Shown here piece after piece: positions 17,053 to 26,173 of a stretch of 64,000 nucleotides of DNA (the first letter of the stretch is position 1; every line of letters starts with the position of its first letter). The notes beneath the pieces were generated by a model, which was not told where the DNA came from, searched no databases, and saw only the letters and a program-made list of their open reading frames with translations. The position numbers and the translations under genes are program-made. Location of the stretch: NCBI RefSeq assembly GCF_000744435.1, contig NZ_JQLX01000014.1, forward strand, positions 109,073 through 173,072, given 5' to 3'. The DNA comes from Hippea jasoniae (GTDB taxonomy: Bacteria; Campylobacterota_A; Desulfurellia; Desulfurellales; Hippeaceae).

Positions 17053-17827
17053 GCTGCTTGTAAGGGCCTGTTTAATTGGTGTTTTACTTGCCATACCCCT
17101 TGCTTTCATGTCCTATTTTGTTGTTATGAGGAAAATGACATTTGCCGGTGTTGGAATTGCGCATTCGGCTTTTGGTGGTATAGCGTTGAACTTTTTGCTG
17201 GGTTTGAGTAGCTTTGTTTTTCCTGTTTTGTTCTGTCTTTTGGCGTCGCTTTTTATAGGTTTTATGTATAAAAGGGGAGGGTTCAGCGAGGATAGTGTAA
17301 TCGATGTAGTTTTTGTTTTTTCCATGGCATTTGGAGTTTTTGTTTTGAGTTTGTCTGAAGGTTACTCTGCCAACATAATGGGAATCCTCTTTGGCGATAT
17401 ACTGTCTGTTGCAAACTCAGATTTATTACTTGTGGCATCGGTTTTTCTTTTAGGGATGCTGTTTGTATCATATTTTTTCTCCCAGCTTCAAATTATAACC
17501 TACAACGAGGAGCTTGCAAGGATTAACGGTGTGAAAGTTGACTTTCTTTACTATCTTTTCTGGGCTGTTTTGTCGATTCTTATAGTCTTTTCTATAAAGT
17601 TAATTGGTATTATTTTAGTAAATGCGTTTCTTGTTTTGCCGACCTTAACCGGTTTGAATATCTCAAGGGGATATAGAGGCGTTATAGTTGTTGGTGTTTT
17701 AGTATCTGTTGTGAGTATTATAGCGGGCGTGCTGATTTCCTATCTGCTCAACACACCCGCTGGTGCCACTATTGTTTTGTTGTTTGTTGTGTTGTGGCTC
17801 ATTAGTTTTGCTTTTAGAAAGGCTTAG
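17045..17827 (+). CDS. Metal ABC transporter permease (ZnuB-like)
   Basis: Integral membrane subunit of the ABC-3 family with about eight to nine hydrophobic helices. Family features include GVGIAHSAFGGIALNFLLG, GILFGDILSV and NAFLVLPTLTGLNISRGY. GTG 17045 is preferred because GGAGG lies 5 nt upstream; TTG 17033 is also open. Its last 4 nt overlap the 3' end of trxB on the opposite strand, so no terminator separates the convergent genes. Confidence 0.92.
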   Translation: MVELLVRACLIGVLLAIPLAFMSYFVVMRKMTFAGVGIAHSAFGGIALNFLLGLSSFVFPVLFCLLASLFIGFMYKRGGFSEDSVIDVVFVFSMAFGVFVLSLSEGYSANIMGILFGDILSVANSDLLLVASVFLLGMLFVSYFFSQLQIITYNEELARINGVKVDFLYYLFWAVLSILIVFSIKLIGIILVNAFLVLPTLTGLNISRGYRGVIVVGVLVSVVSIIAGVLISYLLNTPAGATIVLLFVVLWLISFAFRKA

Positions 17828-18741
17828 CACTGCATTTCAATGTATTTTTGGGCACAGGATGCAGCTATTGCTCCATCTGCAGCAGCTGTTAAAACCTGTC
17901 TTAGAGGCGTTACACGGATATCGCCAGCAGCAAAAATACCTGCAACATTTGTTTCCATTCTTTCGTTGGTTATAATGTAGCCTTCTTCGTCAAGCTTAAT
18001 GATGTCGCTTACAAGTTCTGTGTTTGGCGTTAATCCAACATATATAAATACGCCATCTACCTCAAGCCTGCTTAGCTTATGTGTCTGGGTATTTTCGATC
18101 AATACACCGTTTACAAATTTATCACCCTGAATCTCTTTTACGACATGGTTGAATATGATTTCTATTTTTTTGTTAGCAAACGCTCTATCCTGCAGAATCT
18201 TTACAGCCCTTAACTGATCCCTTCTGTGAATAATGTAAACCTTTGAGGCTAAATTTGCCAGATATAACGCCTCTTCTATTGCTGAATCTCCGCCTCCAAC
18301 AACAGCCACAGGTTTTCCTCTAAAAAAGGCTCCGTCGCATGTTGCACAGTAGGATACTCCCTTGCCTGTAAATTTCTTTTCTCCTGGGCAATTCAGTCTA
18401 TTGGGCGATGCTCCTGCAGCGATAATAATTGTTTTTGTGGAAAGCTTTGTGCCGCTTGAAAGTATTACATTCTTTGTCTTGCCTTCATCCTCGATGCTTT
18501 TTACGCCGTCGTAGTTCATTTCTACGCCAAACTTTTCAGCCTGCTTTATAAAGCTATCCATTAAGTCCATTCCACTAATGCCCTTTGGAAAACCGGGATA
18601 ATTTTCAACCTCATAAGACATTACTATCTGGCCACCGTAGACCTTTTCCTCGCAAATTAGCGTTTTTAGTCCACCTCTTGCAGCATATATACCGGCTGTA
18701 AGGCCTGCAGGTCCACCACCTATAATTATGACATCGTACAT
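17824..18741 (-). CDS. trxB: Thioredoxin reductase
   Basis: FAD/NAD(P)H enzyme that reduces thioredoxin. FAD motif GGGPAGLTAGIYAARGG, redox pair Cys132/Cys135 in CATCDGAFF, nucleotide fold VVGGGDSAIEEALYLA with HRRDQLRA, and the C-terminal GIFAAGDIR are present. It is 305 residues, a standard low-molecular-weight TrxR. HRRDQLRA keeps the Arg pair often linked to NADPH preference. It has its own promoter at 18781-18809. A matching thioredoxin gene lies 4.4 kb away on the same strand. Confidence 0.96.
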   Translation of the reverse strand: MYDVIIIGGGPAGLTAGIYAARGGLKTLICEEKVYGGQIVMSYEVENYPGFPKGISGMDLMDSFIKQAEKFGVEMNYDGVKSIEDEGKTKNVILSSGTKLSTKTIIIAAGASPNRLNCPGEKKFTGKGVSYCATCDGAFFRGKPVAVVGGGDSAIEEALYLANLASKVYIIHRRDQLRAVKILQDRAFANKKIEIIFNHVVKEIQGDKFVNGVLIENTQTHKLSRLEVDGVFIYVGLTPNTELVSDIIKLDEEGYIITNERMETNVAGIFAAGDIRVTPLRQVLTAAADGAIAASCAQKYIEMQC

Positions 18742-18780
18742 TCATAACCTCCTTTTAGCCGTTCCTTTCAAGTCTGGTTA

Positions 18781-18809
18781 ATAATAGGTATCGTTTTATT
18801 GTTTGTCAA
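18781..18809 (-). promoter_or_regulatory. Sigma70 promoter of trxB
   Basis: On the minus strand TTGACA (18804-18809), 17-nt spacer and TATTAT (18781-18786), about 40 nt upstream of the trxB ATG, followed by an AGGAGG ribosome site. Confidence 0.88.
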
Positions 18810-18828
18810 GGCGAGTATATTACAAAAG

Positions 18829-21800
18829 TTATTTATATACTATCTTTCTAAAAGAGTAATACAGCAGAGGTATTAAAATTAGAGAGAGCATGGTTGAGGC
18901 AAGCGTGCCAAATATGAGAGATAAAGCCAGACCACCAAAGATTGGATCGCTTATCATAACAGAAGATCCAAATATAATAGCTAAAGCGGTGAGTAGAATG
19001 GGTCTAAAGCGTACAGCTCCAGATTCAATAATTGCATAGGTTAATGCATATCCTTTTGATGTATAATCCCTTATAAAGTCTATAAGCAACAGTGAGTTTC
19101 TAATAACTATACCTGCAAGCGCAATAACGCCTATCATTGATGTTGCTGTAAATGGTTGTTTGAATAACCAGTGACCGGGGAAGATGCCTATTATTGTTAA
19201 TGGAATTGGTCCCATCACAATGATGGGGATAAAGAACGATTTATAGTATCCAACAAGCAGAAAGTAAATAAATATTAAAGCTGCAATAAATGCAAAACCA
19301 AGATCCCTGAATACATCAAGTGTTAATCTCATATCTCCGCCCCATCTAAGTGTGTATGAATTTATATCTTTTGGTATTGATTTAAACAGACCAAGATTTG
19401 ATGTTTCTATCTTCACTTCGTTTGGCAGGGTTTTATTGTCAAGGAGTTTATTTAAATATAAAACAGCATAAACTGGGCTTGATTTTAACATATCGCCCAT
19501 TACATAAACGACTCTGTGCTGATCGCGGGAATAAATTGGCTGACTTTGTTCAGATTTTACTACATCTACAAGCTCGCGCAGAGGAATTTGTTTTCCCTGT
19601 GGATTTTCTATGTAAAGATTTAAAATATCGTTTATGGAGCTTCTAAATGTTTTTGGTAGTCTAAGGATTATGTAGATTGGCTCTGATGAGTTTGGTTGAT
19701 AAAGCCATCCAGCCTGTTTACCATTTAGTAGACCATGAAGTAGGTTGGCTATAGAATAAGGGGTGATGCCGCTTAAAATAGCCTTTAGATATTTCACCTT
19801 AAGTACAATTTTTTGTTGAGGTTTGTACACAGATGTATCTATATTGGTTATACCGTAGACATGTTTGAAATATCTTTTTATTATAAATGCTGTTTGTTTT
19901 AGCGTTGAATAGTTGGGTCCGTAAAGTTGAGCAAGTACATTAGCTCTCGTTGGTGGTCCAGGAGGAGCCTCTATAATTTTTATAACGGCATCAGGATGCT
20001 GTTTTCTAAGTTGCTGAAGAGCCTTGTTTAAGGCTATAATGATTTTGTGTGTTTTGGGTCTGTTTTCTTTGACGATATTTACCCTTATTTGAGCTTTGTT
20101 TGGCATATTTGAGGCAAGAAAACTTCTCATTAATAGTCCAAAATCCAGCGGAGCCATACATCCAGTATAAATTTGATAGTTAATTACATAAGGATTATCT
20201 CCAATTAATTTTGCCACATCTTCTGCAACAGACTGAGTTTTTTCAAGTGGTGTATTAAGGGGTAATTTTACCTCAACAAGAAATGTATTTACATTACTAT
20301 TGGGAAGCATTTTAAAACTTACCCCGAATGGACTTAAAGGGCCGTTTATTCCCTGAGGTCTGATAAATTGCCAAAGCGGTATCATAACAGAAAGTATCAA
20401 AGCGATTAAAACCACTACATAAACAGTTCCTCTTAGAAATTTTTTTCTCATTAAAGGTATCAGTGTTTTTCTGTATATTTTTTGTAAGATGCTTTTTGTT
20501 TCCCTTTCTTTTTCTTTTTTATGTTTGTAAATGATTCTTGCTAAAAATGGTATCAGCGCATATGCCAGTATCAGAGAAGCCACCATAGCAATGGGCACAT
20601 TTATAGGTATTGGACGCATGAAAGGCCCCATCATGCCACCTACAAATGCCATAGGTATAAAAGCTATAATAACTGCTACAGTGGCAATATTTGTTGGATT
20701 ACCTATTTCATTTGTTGCAAAAATTATTTTTTCTTTCAAGCTTTCATCTTTGTTGTGGAGATGTCTATGAATGTTTTCTATGACTACGATGCCGCTATCC
20801 ACAAGCAAGCCTAACGATAAAATCAGGGCAAAAAGTGTTATTCTATTTATTGTTTCGCCAATAAAGAAGCCAATTATGATTGTTAAAAGCAAGACCAAAG
20901 GAACCATAATTGCAACAGATAATGCTTCTTTCCATCCAAGGAAGAAAAGCAATATTACTCCAACAGCAAGTATAGCAACAAGCAGATGCTCTATAAGCTC
21001 ATTTACCGCTCTATTGGCTTTTTCTGCATAGTTTCTCATTATGGTTAAATTTATACCTTCGGGAAGCATGGTTTGCTTGAGATACTTAATTTGTTTCAAT
21101 ACTCGCTCAGCTACAAATACAGCATTTGTTCCCCTCTTTTTTGCAATTGTTATGGTTACAGCATTCATAGGATCGTTTATGTTTTTTTCTTTTGAGGCTT
21201 TTCCAAAAGCAAAGAGATTAGAATAATTTACATCGTTTGCATTGGTTTTTATGGTAGCTATATTCCTTAAAAATATAGGGGTTTTATCATTTATGCCAAC
21301 GATAACATTTTCCAAATCCCTCTTTGTTTTTAATAGATTTTCTACATAAATTTCCTTTGTTTGGTTGTTTTGGGTAATTTTACCTGCTTTAATAAATATA
21401 CCTGTAGCTTTGAGATAATTGACTATCCTGTTTATGCTTAGGTTATAAGATGCAATTTTTTGTGGATTTAGGTAAACTTCTATTGTTTCTGGAGGTCCAC
21501 CAATAATAGTTGTGGTGCCAACGCCTTTTATTCCTCTTATTTGATTTAGTAATTTATTTGCAACCGATCTTAACTGATACGGTGCAAGTTTTTTTGAGCT
21601 TAAAGCAATTGTTATTATTGGAATATCTTCAACGCCTATAGATTTTATTATAGGCTGGTATGTTCCTGTAGGCATTTTATCGTAGTTTCTCATTATGCGG
21701 TTGTATAGTCGAATCATTGATATATCTTGATTCTCTCCAACTTTAAATTGAACAGTTGTAACAGCCATTGAATCGATTGCATAGCTAAAAACATGGTCAA

Positions 21801-22050
21801 CACCGTTAATTCCCTCTACTATACCCTCTAATGGTTTTACTATCTGATTTTCCATCTCTAATGCCGAAGTGTTTGGTCGAATGATTATGATATTTGCTGC
21901 AGGAACTCTAATTTCTGGGTTGTACATTCTTGGCATTATTAGAACTGTTGCAAGACCTGCAAATAGTATTGTTATCACTATAAGAATTGTTAATTTTGAG
22001 TTATAGAAGTAATTTGCTAATTTTCCTGCTATATTTAGCTGATTTTTCAT
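18829..22050 (-). CDS. RND efflux pump, inner-membrane permease (AcrB/HAE-like)
   Basis: Proton-driven tripartite exporter permease of 1,073 residues with the usual layout: TM1, large periplasmic loop, TM2-7, second loop, TM8-12. The TM4 relay segment is LGLLVDSGIVVIENIH, keeping one of the two AcrB aspartates, which is common in the family. The late segment GVIALAGIVIRNSLLLIDF is typical of HAE-type pumps. The substrate is unknown; the heavy-metal CusA type is less likely since no methionine-rich relay is evident. It overlaps its adaptor gene by 4 nt. No TolC-like gene is in the window. Codon use looks more AT-rich than the neighbours. Confidence 0.92.
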   Translation of the reverse strand: MKNQLNIAGKLANYFYNSKLTILIVITILFAGLATVLIMPRMYNPEIRVPAANIIIIRPNTSALEMENQIVKPLEGIVEGINGVDHVFSYAIDSMAVTTVQFKVGENQDISMIRLYNRIMRNYDKMPTGTYQPIIKSIGVEDIPIITIALSSKKLAPYQLRSVANKLLNQIRGIKGVGTTTIIGGPPETIEVYLNPQKIASYNLSINRIVNYLKATGIFIKAGKITQNNQTKEIYVENLLKTKRDLENVIVGINDKTPIFLRNIATIKTNANDVNYSNLFAFGKASKEKNINDPMNAVTITIAKKRGTNAVFVAERVLKQIKYLKQTMLPEGINLTIMRNYAEKANRAVNELIEHLLVAILAVGVILLFFLGWKEALSVAIMVPLVLLLTIIIGFFIGETINRITLFALILSLGLLVDSGIVVIENIHRHLHNKDESLKEKIIFATNEIGNPTNIATVAVIIAFIPMAFVGGMMGPFMRPIPINVPIAMVASLILAYALIPFLARIIYKHKKEKERETKSILQKIYRKTLIPLMRKKFLRGTVYVVVLIALILSVMIPLWQFIRPQGINGPLSPFGVSFKMLPNSNVNTFLVEVKLPLNTPLEKTQSVAEDVAKLIGDNPYVINYQIYTGCMAPLDFGLLMRSFLASNMPNKAQIRVNIVKENRPKTHKIIIALNKALQQLRKQHPDAVIKIIEAPPGPPTRANVLAQLYGPNYSTLKQTAFIIKRYFKHVYGITNIDTSVYKPQQKIVLKVKYLKAILSGITPYSIANLLHGLLNGKQAGWLYQPNSSEPIYIILRLPKTFRSSINDILNLYIENPQGKQIPLRELVDVVKSEQSQPIYSRDQHRVVYVMGDMLKSSPVYAVLYLNKLLDNKTLPNEVKIETSNLGLFKSIPKDINSYTLRWGGDMRLTLDVFRDLGFAFIAALIFIYFLLVGYYKSFFIPIIVMGPIPLTIIGIFPGHWLFKQPFTATSMIGVIALAGIVIRNSLLLIDFIRDYTSKGYALTYAIIESGAVRFRPILLTALAIIFGSSVMISDPIFGGLALSLIFGTLASTMLSLILIPLLYYSFRKIVYK

Positions 22051-23024
22051 TGTTCTTGAGAAATTGGTGAGTTGTTTATCAAGGTGTAGGGTGGATTGAT
22101 AATAATTTTTTCACCGTCGTTTAGTCCAGATAACGCTTCTATTTTGTTATTGTATATTTTTCCGAAACTTACCTTTCTAAAATAGGCTTTATCATGTTTT
22201 ACAACAAAAACCCCATTGATGGAGCCCCGCTGTGTTTTTGCTTCTAACGGTATTAGTATGCACTGTTTTTTATTGAGTTTGATCTTGAGTGTACAAAATT
22301 GACCTGGATAGATGCTGTTTGTATATTGAGGCTTTATTTTAATTTTATGAGAATGGGTTATCGGATTTTCTTCTATATCTATATATCTTACTGTTCCATT
22401 AAGGGTTTTGTTGTTAATGTTTATTTCTATTTTTTGGTTTAGTTTTATTTTGTTAAAAATTGAATCGGGTATTGATGCCAGAATCAAATAGTTATTTGTC
22501 TGTATTAATTCTAAAACAGGTTGTGATGCAACAGCCAAATCTCCATCTGTTAGGAATCTTTTCACCACTATGCCATTACATGGTGCTTTTATTATTGTAT
22601 ATTTCAATAGATTAAGAGTTTTTTTGTATTGAGCTTTTGCTTGTAAAAACATGCTTTTTGTCTCAATAAATTTATCTTTTGATATTACCTTCTGCTTGTA
22701 TAGTTTTTTCATTCTGTTAAATATAAATTTTGCATGGTTGAGGTTTGCTTTGGCCTGCTTTATTGTTTGGTATGTTTGTACTGGATCTATGATAAATAAT
22801 ATTTGACCCTTTTTTACCTTTTCACCTATATCTACATGTAAGTTTTTGATATATCCTGTAAGTTTGGATGATATATATACTGTATGCTGAGATATGACGG
22901 TTGCAGGAATTTGTGCATAGTTATAACATTTGGAAACATGAATTGTCTTTAGTGAATACGCAAAAGAATAATTGGCAAAAAGTAAAATATATAGGTAAAC
23001 GCAACCATAAACTAATCTTCTCAT
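22047..23024 (-). CDS. RND efflux periplasmic adaptor (membrane fusion protein)
   Basis: Links the permease to an outer-membrane channel. A signal peptide ends near NYSFAYS. The split lipoyl motif appears as LHVDIGEKVKKGQILFII and IIKAPCNGIVVKRFLTDGD on either side of a coiled-coil hairpin (about residues 95-140). A beta-barrel and membrane-proximal domain follow. At 325 residues it is a compact HlyD/MFP protein. It is translated just before the permease with a 4-nt overlap. A minus-strand TTGACA at 23057-23062 could be the -35 of its promoter, but a good -10 at the right distance is not evident. Confidence 0.9.
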   Translation of the reverse strand: MRRLVYGCVYLYILLFANYSFAYSLKTIHVSKCYNYAQIPATVISQHTVYISSKLTGYIKNLHVDIGEKVKKGQILFIIDPVQTYQTIKQAKANLNHAKFIFNRMKKLYKQKVISKDKFIETKSMFLQAKAQYKKTLNLLKYTIIKAPCNGIVVKRFLTDGDLAVASQPVLELIQTNNYLILASIPDSIFNKIKLNQKIEININNKTLNGTVRYIDIEENPITHSHKIKIKPQYTNSIYPGQFCTLKIKLNKKQCILIPLEAKTQRGSINGVFVVKHDKAYFRKVSFGKIYNNKIEALSGLNDGEKIIINPPYTLINNSPISQEQ

Positions 23025-23062
23025 AGTAGAAAATCGCTATCATAAACTAAAAAAATTGTCAA

Positions 23063-23087
23063 GAAAAAACCCTCACAAGGAGGGTTT
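23063..23087 (-). terminator. Rho-independent terminator of trxA
   Basis: Minus-strand stem AAACCCTC/GAGGGTTT (23080-23087 with 23067-23074) and a 5-nt loop, running into a T-tract, 13 nt after the trxA stop. Confidence 0.85.
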
Positions 23088-23099
23088 AGGGTGGGTTTA

Positions 23100-23420
23100 T
23101 TATAAGATCTGTTTTAGTTTTTCTTCGATATACTCTTTTGGGACGGCACCGATTATCTGGTCAACAACCTCACCGTTTTTGAATATCATCAATGTTGGAA
23201 TGCTCATTATGCCGTATCTTACGGCAATTTCTGGTTCTTCATCTGTATTGAGTTTGCCAACCTTGAGCTTCCCAGCATATTCTTCTGCTAATTCTGCTAC
23301 AACTGGTGCGACCATTCTACATGGCCCGCACCACGGAGCCCAGAAATCTACAAGCACGGGAATATCGGAGTTTATTACCTCGCTTTCCCAATTGCTTTGA
23401 GTGAGCTGTACTTCTGCCAT
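23100..23420 (-). CDS. trxA: Thioredoxin
   Basis: Cytosolic dithiol carrier of 106 residues. The active site is [10 protein letters not shown] (Cys31 and Cys34), and the cis-proline segment is [11 protein letters not shown]. It is framed by its own promoter and terminator, so it is monocistronic. It likely takes electrons from the TrxB encoded 4.4 kb downstream and feeds the peroxiredoxin and other thiol enzymes. Confidence 0.97.
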   Translation of the reverse strand: MAEVQLTQSNWESEVINSDIPVLVDFWAPWCGPCRMVAPVVAELAEEYAGKLKVGKLNTDEEPEIAVRYGIMSIPTLMIFKNGEVVDQIIGAVPKEYIEEKLKQIL

Positions 23421-23452
23421 TTTAACCTCCTGAATTTTTGATTGCGTGCTTA

Positions 23453-23481
23453 ATAATAGTGGGCGAGATGTTTTTTGTCAA
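23453..23481 (-). promoter_or_regulatory. Sigma70 promoter of trxA
   Basis: Minus-strand TTGACA (23476-23481), 17-nt spacer, TATTAT (23453-23458), 33 nt upstream of the trxA ATG. It is identical in both hexamers and spacing to the trxB promoter. Confidence 0.9.
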
Positions 23482-23519
23482 GAATAAGTAAGCCAACTAA
23501 GAGAATAATTTACTGATTT

Positions 23520-24062
23520 TCAAATTATCTCTTCATCTTCCTCTTCTTCAAGTTGCTCCAAGGCAAGCAGAACTGTGTCCTTGACTTCTTCTTTATTTGT
23601 AGCGTTTATTCTAACAATTGGTACATTTGATGGCACTGCAGAGAGGGTTTCCTGTATTAACTCCTCAGGAACATGATTATCAAGATCTACCTTTGTTAAG
23701 GCTACTACAGTGGGCAATCTTTTGAGGTTGTAAAATTTTCTATAATATACGGGTATAGATTTGATTGAGTTTTCATCTGTGATGTCAGCTAAGATTATTA
23801 AAGCCAATGCGTTTTTAACAAGTAGCGGATATACAAAATCAAATCTTTCCTGACCTGGTGTTGCATAAAGATGGATTACTATATCTTCACTTACCGTTAA
23901 TCTACCAAAATCCATAGCAACAGTTGTTAAAGCCTTTATTTCTTTTAGTTCCTTTTCACTAACCGGTTTATCTGTTGTTATGGGTTCTATTTCGCTAATC
24001 TGTTTGATAAATTCTGTTTTTCCTGAATTAAAACTTCCCGTGACAATTATTTTAAATACCAT
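23520..24062 (-). CDS. Small Ras-like GTPase (MglA/CvnD type)
   Basis: 180-residue stand-alone GTPase. P-loop GSFNSGKTEF, switch II segment YATPGQERFDF, and base-recognition motif LTKVDLD are clear. The ATPGQE form (Pro-Gly-Gln-Glu) is typical of bacterial Mgl/Arf-like GTPases that control polarity, motility or signalling. The C terminus is acidic (LEEEEDEEII). It overlaps the upstream gene by one nucleotide, and that gene encodes a degenerate receiver protein that may be its regulator. No Roadblock/MglB gene is adjacent. Confidence 0.85.
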   Translation of the reverse strand: MVFKIIVTGSFNSGKTEFIKQISEIEPITTDKPVSEKELKEIKALTTVAMDFGRLTVSEDIVIHLYATPGQERFDFVYPLLVKNALALIILADITDENSIKSIPVYYRKFYNLKRLPTVVALTKVDLDNHVPEELIQETLSAVPSNVPIVRINATNKEEVKDTVLLALEQLEEEEDEEII

Positions 24063-25066
24063 TACAAACCCCTTATCTTATCAATGATTTTTCTTAAGAA
24101 ACTCTTTTTTATTTTAACATCATATTTTTGAGACTTCTTAACTTCTTCAAATTCCACCATGTTTAACAGATACATGCATGCAACAGCCTTTAGTTTTTCT
24201 ATGTCGTTTTTGTTATCGGTAAGCTCATCAATTGTTTTGCCGTTTATCGTTTCATCCATTGCGATATTTTTTGCTATTAATTCAATTTGGCTAATGATAT
24301 ATTTTGGAGCCTTTATATTAATCGTATAGTTACCTAAAGGGATAATTTTATCCAATATGTCTTTGTTGTTTATTTTTTCTACGGCTTTTATAATAAAATC
24401 CCTTAAATTTATTTTAAATGTTTTGCTATCTATTGGTAATGATAAAAATTCACTGATATTTAATGGCTCTATCGCCACCTCTATGTTTAGATACTCAAAA
24501 ATAGAGTAGGGATCGGCAAATGTGGACTCAAGGATGTAAAGGTCAGTTCCCATTGTAAAACCTATTATGCTATCTGAATTGGCTTTGATAATAAATTTCT
24601 GGTTGCCTTTTAAGTTTTTAAAGAATGCGTCTATTTGAGTTGTGGTAAATGTTGCAGATTTAACAAAATCCTCTGCTTTGAAGTTTGATGTTTTTATCTT
24701 GAGTTTTGCTTCCAGCCCCAATCTCTCCAATGTTTTTATAATTTGCGTGTGGAAGTTAGGTTTTAAAAATGAAATTATGTATGAATCCTCAGGCACTATT
24801 TCACCTGGGTCTTTAAATATTAGCACTGCTATAGGCTTTACTTTGGCTTTGTTATATAGTATTTCTGCTAACTTCGATTTTACAACAGAACCTTTGTTGC
24901 TACCAATTACCACCACATGAAAATTTATTTTTTCAATCTTTTCAACTGCATCTTTTGGGTTGTCAACAATTTCTGTTTCATAATTGATTTTTTTAAAGAT
25001 TATGCACATGATGTCAGTAAAAAAAACATCATCGCATACTATTAAGACTTTCTGTAACTCTCCCAT
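24062..25066 (-). CDS. Pseudo-receiver-domain protein of unknown function, paired with small GTPase
   Basis: 334 residues. The first 115 or so resemble a response-regulator receiver: strand VLIVCDD keeps the acidic pair. The position of the phospho-accepting Asp at the end of strand 3 reads VVVIGSNKGSV, with no Asp, so ordinary phosphorylation is unlikely. The rest (about 116-334) is an alpha/beta region I do not recognise, with a basic C terminus. It has a good promoter 37 nt upstream but no well-placed Shine-Dalgarno. Tight coupling to the GTPase gene suggests a shared signalling role; this is inference. Confidence 0.65.
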   Translation of the reverse strand: MGELQKVLIVCDDVFFTDIMCIIFKKINYETEIVDNPKDAVEKIEKINFHVVVIGSNKGSVVKSKLAEILYNKAKVKPIAVLIFKDPGEIVPEDSYIISFLKPNFHTQIIKTLERLGLEAKLKIKTSNFKAEDFVKSATFTTTQIDAFFKNLKGNQKFIIKANSDSIIGFTMGTDLYILESTFADPYSIFEYLNIEVAIEPLNISEFLSLPIDSKTFKINLRDFIIKAVEKINNKDILDKIIPLGNYTINIKAPKYIISQIELIAKNIAMDETINGKTIDELTDNKNDIEKLKAVACMYLLNMVEFEEVKKSQKYDVKIKKSFLRKIIDKIRGL

Positions 25067-25102
25067 TTTTTAATAATGCCTTTCTTAAAAGATTGCTGCC
25101 TA

Positions 25103-25131
25103 AGAATATCTTATATAACTTAGATAGTCAA
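25103..25131 (-). promoter_or_regulatory. Promoter of the pseudo-receiver/GTPase pair
   Basis: Minus-strand TTGACT (25126-25131), 17-nt spacer, TATTCT (25103-25108), directly after the tRNA-Gly 3' end. Confidence 0.75.
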
Positions 25132-25139
25132 GGAAAAAA

Positions 25140-25215
25140 TGGAGCGGATGACGGGACTCGAACCCGCGACATCAAGCTTGGGAAGCTTGCGCTCTACCAC
25201 CTGAGCTACATCCGC
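25140..25215 (-). tRNA. tRNA-Gly (anticodon CCC)
   Basis: Minus strand: acceptor GCGGATG/CATCCGC, D arm GCTC/GAGC, anticodon stem CAAGC/GCTTG with loop TTCCCAA, T arm GCGGG/CCCGT with TTCGAGT, discriminator T and encoded CCA. Confidence 0.95.
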
Positions 25216-25225
25216 ATCTGACTTA

Positions 25226-25253
25226 ATTATATTAAAAAAGAAAAAAAAGTCCA
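25226..25253 (-). promoter_or_regulatory. Possible promoter of tRNA-Gly overlapping the psr terminator
   Basis: Minus-strand TGGACT (25248-25253), 16-nt spacer, TATAAT (25226-25231), ending 10 nt before tRNA-Gly. The -35 hexamer lies in the descending arm of the psr terminator hairpin. Confidence 0.55.
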
Positions 25254-25279
25254 GTACCCCACAAAAAGATACTGGACTT
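25239..25279 (-). terminator. Terminator of the psrABC operon
   Basis: Minus-strand 10-bp stem AAGTCCAGTA/TACTGGACTT (25270-25279 with 25247-25256) followed by eight T, 14 nt after the psrC stop. Very strong intrinsic terminator. Confidence 0.92.
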
Positions 25280-25292
25280 GAATGATTGTTGT

Positions 25293-26162
25293 TTAGCCAG
25301 CAAGGCCGTGTGGATACTGGAAGACCCCAGCCCATACAATCAGATACCTTAAAAGGAATCCGCCTACAAGGACAAGTAAAGAGGCAAATACTGCAAGTCC
25401 TTTTGATTGTTCTTTTGTCGAGGCATAAGCCTCAAGAATAAGCGGCGTAACAAGACCGAGAGCAACAAAACCGATTGTAAATAGTGGATTGTGTAATAAC
25501 AATTGAGCAGATGCCATAACAGCTGCATTTCCGAGTCTTGCAAAATCAAAGTAAGCAAAGATGATTAGCAATTCTAATGATATCAAAAAGATATCAAATC
25601 CCTCTATAAAGTGGAAGAAGTGGTCGGCTTCATGTGATTTTAAGCCAGCCAATACCCACATAAGCAGCGCACATCCTGTTGAGAATGCACTAACGGTGAA
25701 AAGAACTGGTAAAGCAGGTGTATGCCAGAATGGTATACCAACATTTGCGTTGAGTAATAAACCCGTATAGGTTGTTACTCCGAAATTAAAAAACATTGCT
25801 GGATAACCCATCCATTTTTTTAATTTGTCTTTTTCAAGAAATGCTGCAATCATGTAAAGTACGCCAAAAATATATGCTCCATTTATAATTACCATACCGC
25901 GGGCTATCCATGAATGGGCTATACCTTTTACCCAGAAGGCAAGCAAAAATCTTAGAGGGTTGATGAGATCTAAAACTAACCAGATTAATCCAAAGCTCAA
26001 TATAGCAAGGCCTAAGGCTGTGGTTCCTATACCAAACCATTTGCCCATCTTGAATCTTAAATCACCCAGTATACCCAAAGCTACTGTTGCACCACCCAAT
26101 CCACCAAAAAACAGGTAGGTGGCGATAAACCATCCCCATGTATGCTGTTGTACTAAATCCAT
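25293..26162 (-). CDS. psrC: NrfD/PsrC-type membrane subunit of sulfur/polysulfide reductase
   Basis: Quinone-interacting membrane anchor, 289 residues with about eight hydrophobic helices and no signal peptide. Conserved family segments include TYLFFGGLGGATVALG near the N terminus and LNANVGIPFWHTPALPVLF in the centre, where menaquinol-binding residues of PsrC lie. It is the last gene of an A-B-C operon in the classic order, 11 nt after psrB. It probably passes electrons from menaquinol to the PsrB clusters. Confidence 0.88.
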   Translation of the reverse strand: MDLVQQHTWGWFIATYLFFGGLGGATVALGILGDLRFKMGKWFGIGTTALGLAILSFGLIWLVLDLINPLRFLLAFWVKGIAHSWIARGMVIINGAYIFGVLYMIAAFLEKDKLKKWMGYPAMFFNFGVTTYTGLLLNANVGIPFWHTPALPVLFTVSAFSTGCALLMWVLAGLKSHEADHFFHFIEGFDIFLISLELLIIFAYFDFARLGNAAVMASAQLLLHNPLFTIGFVALGLVTPLILEAYASTKEQSKGLAVFASLLVLVGGFLLRYLIVWAGVFQYPHGLAG

Positions 26163-26173
26163 TTTTTACCTCC

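Noticed and set aside
18829..22050. RND pump inactivated by loss of one TM4 Asp
   Set aside because: Many active RND proteins, including CusA-like ones, have a single Asp in VDxAIV; the change is within family variation.
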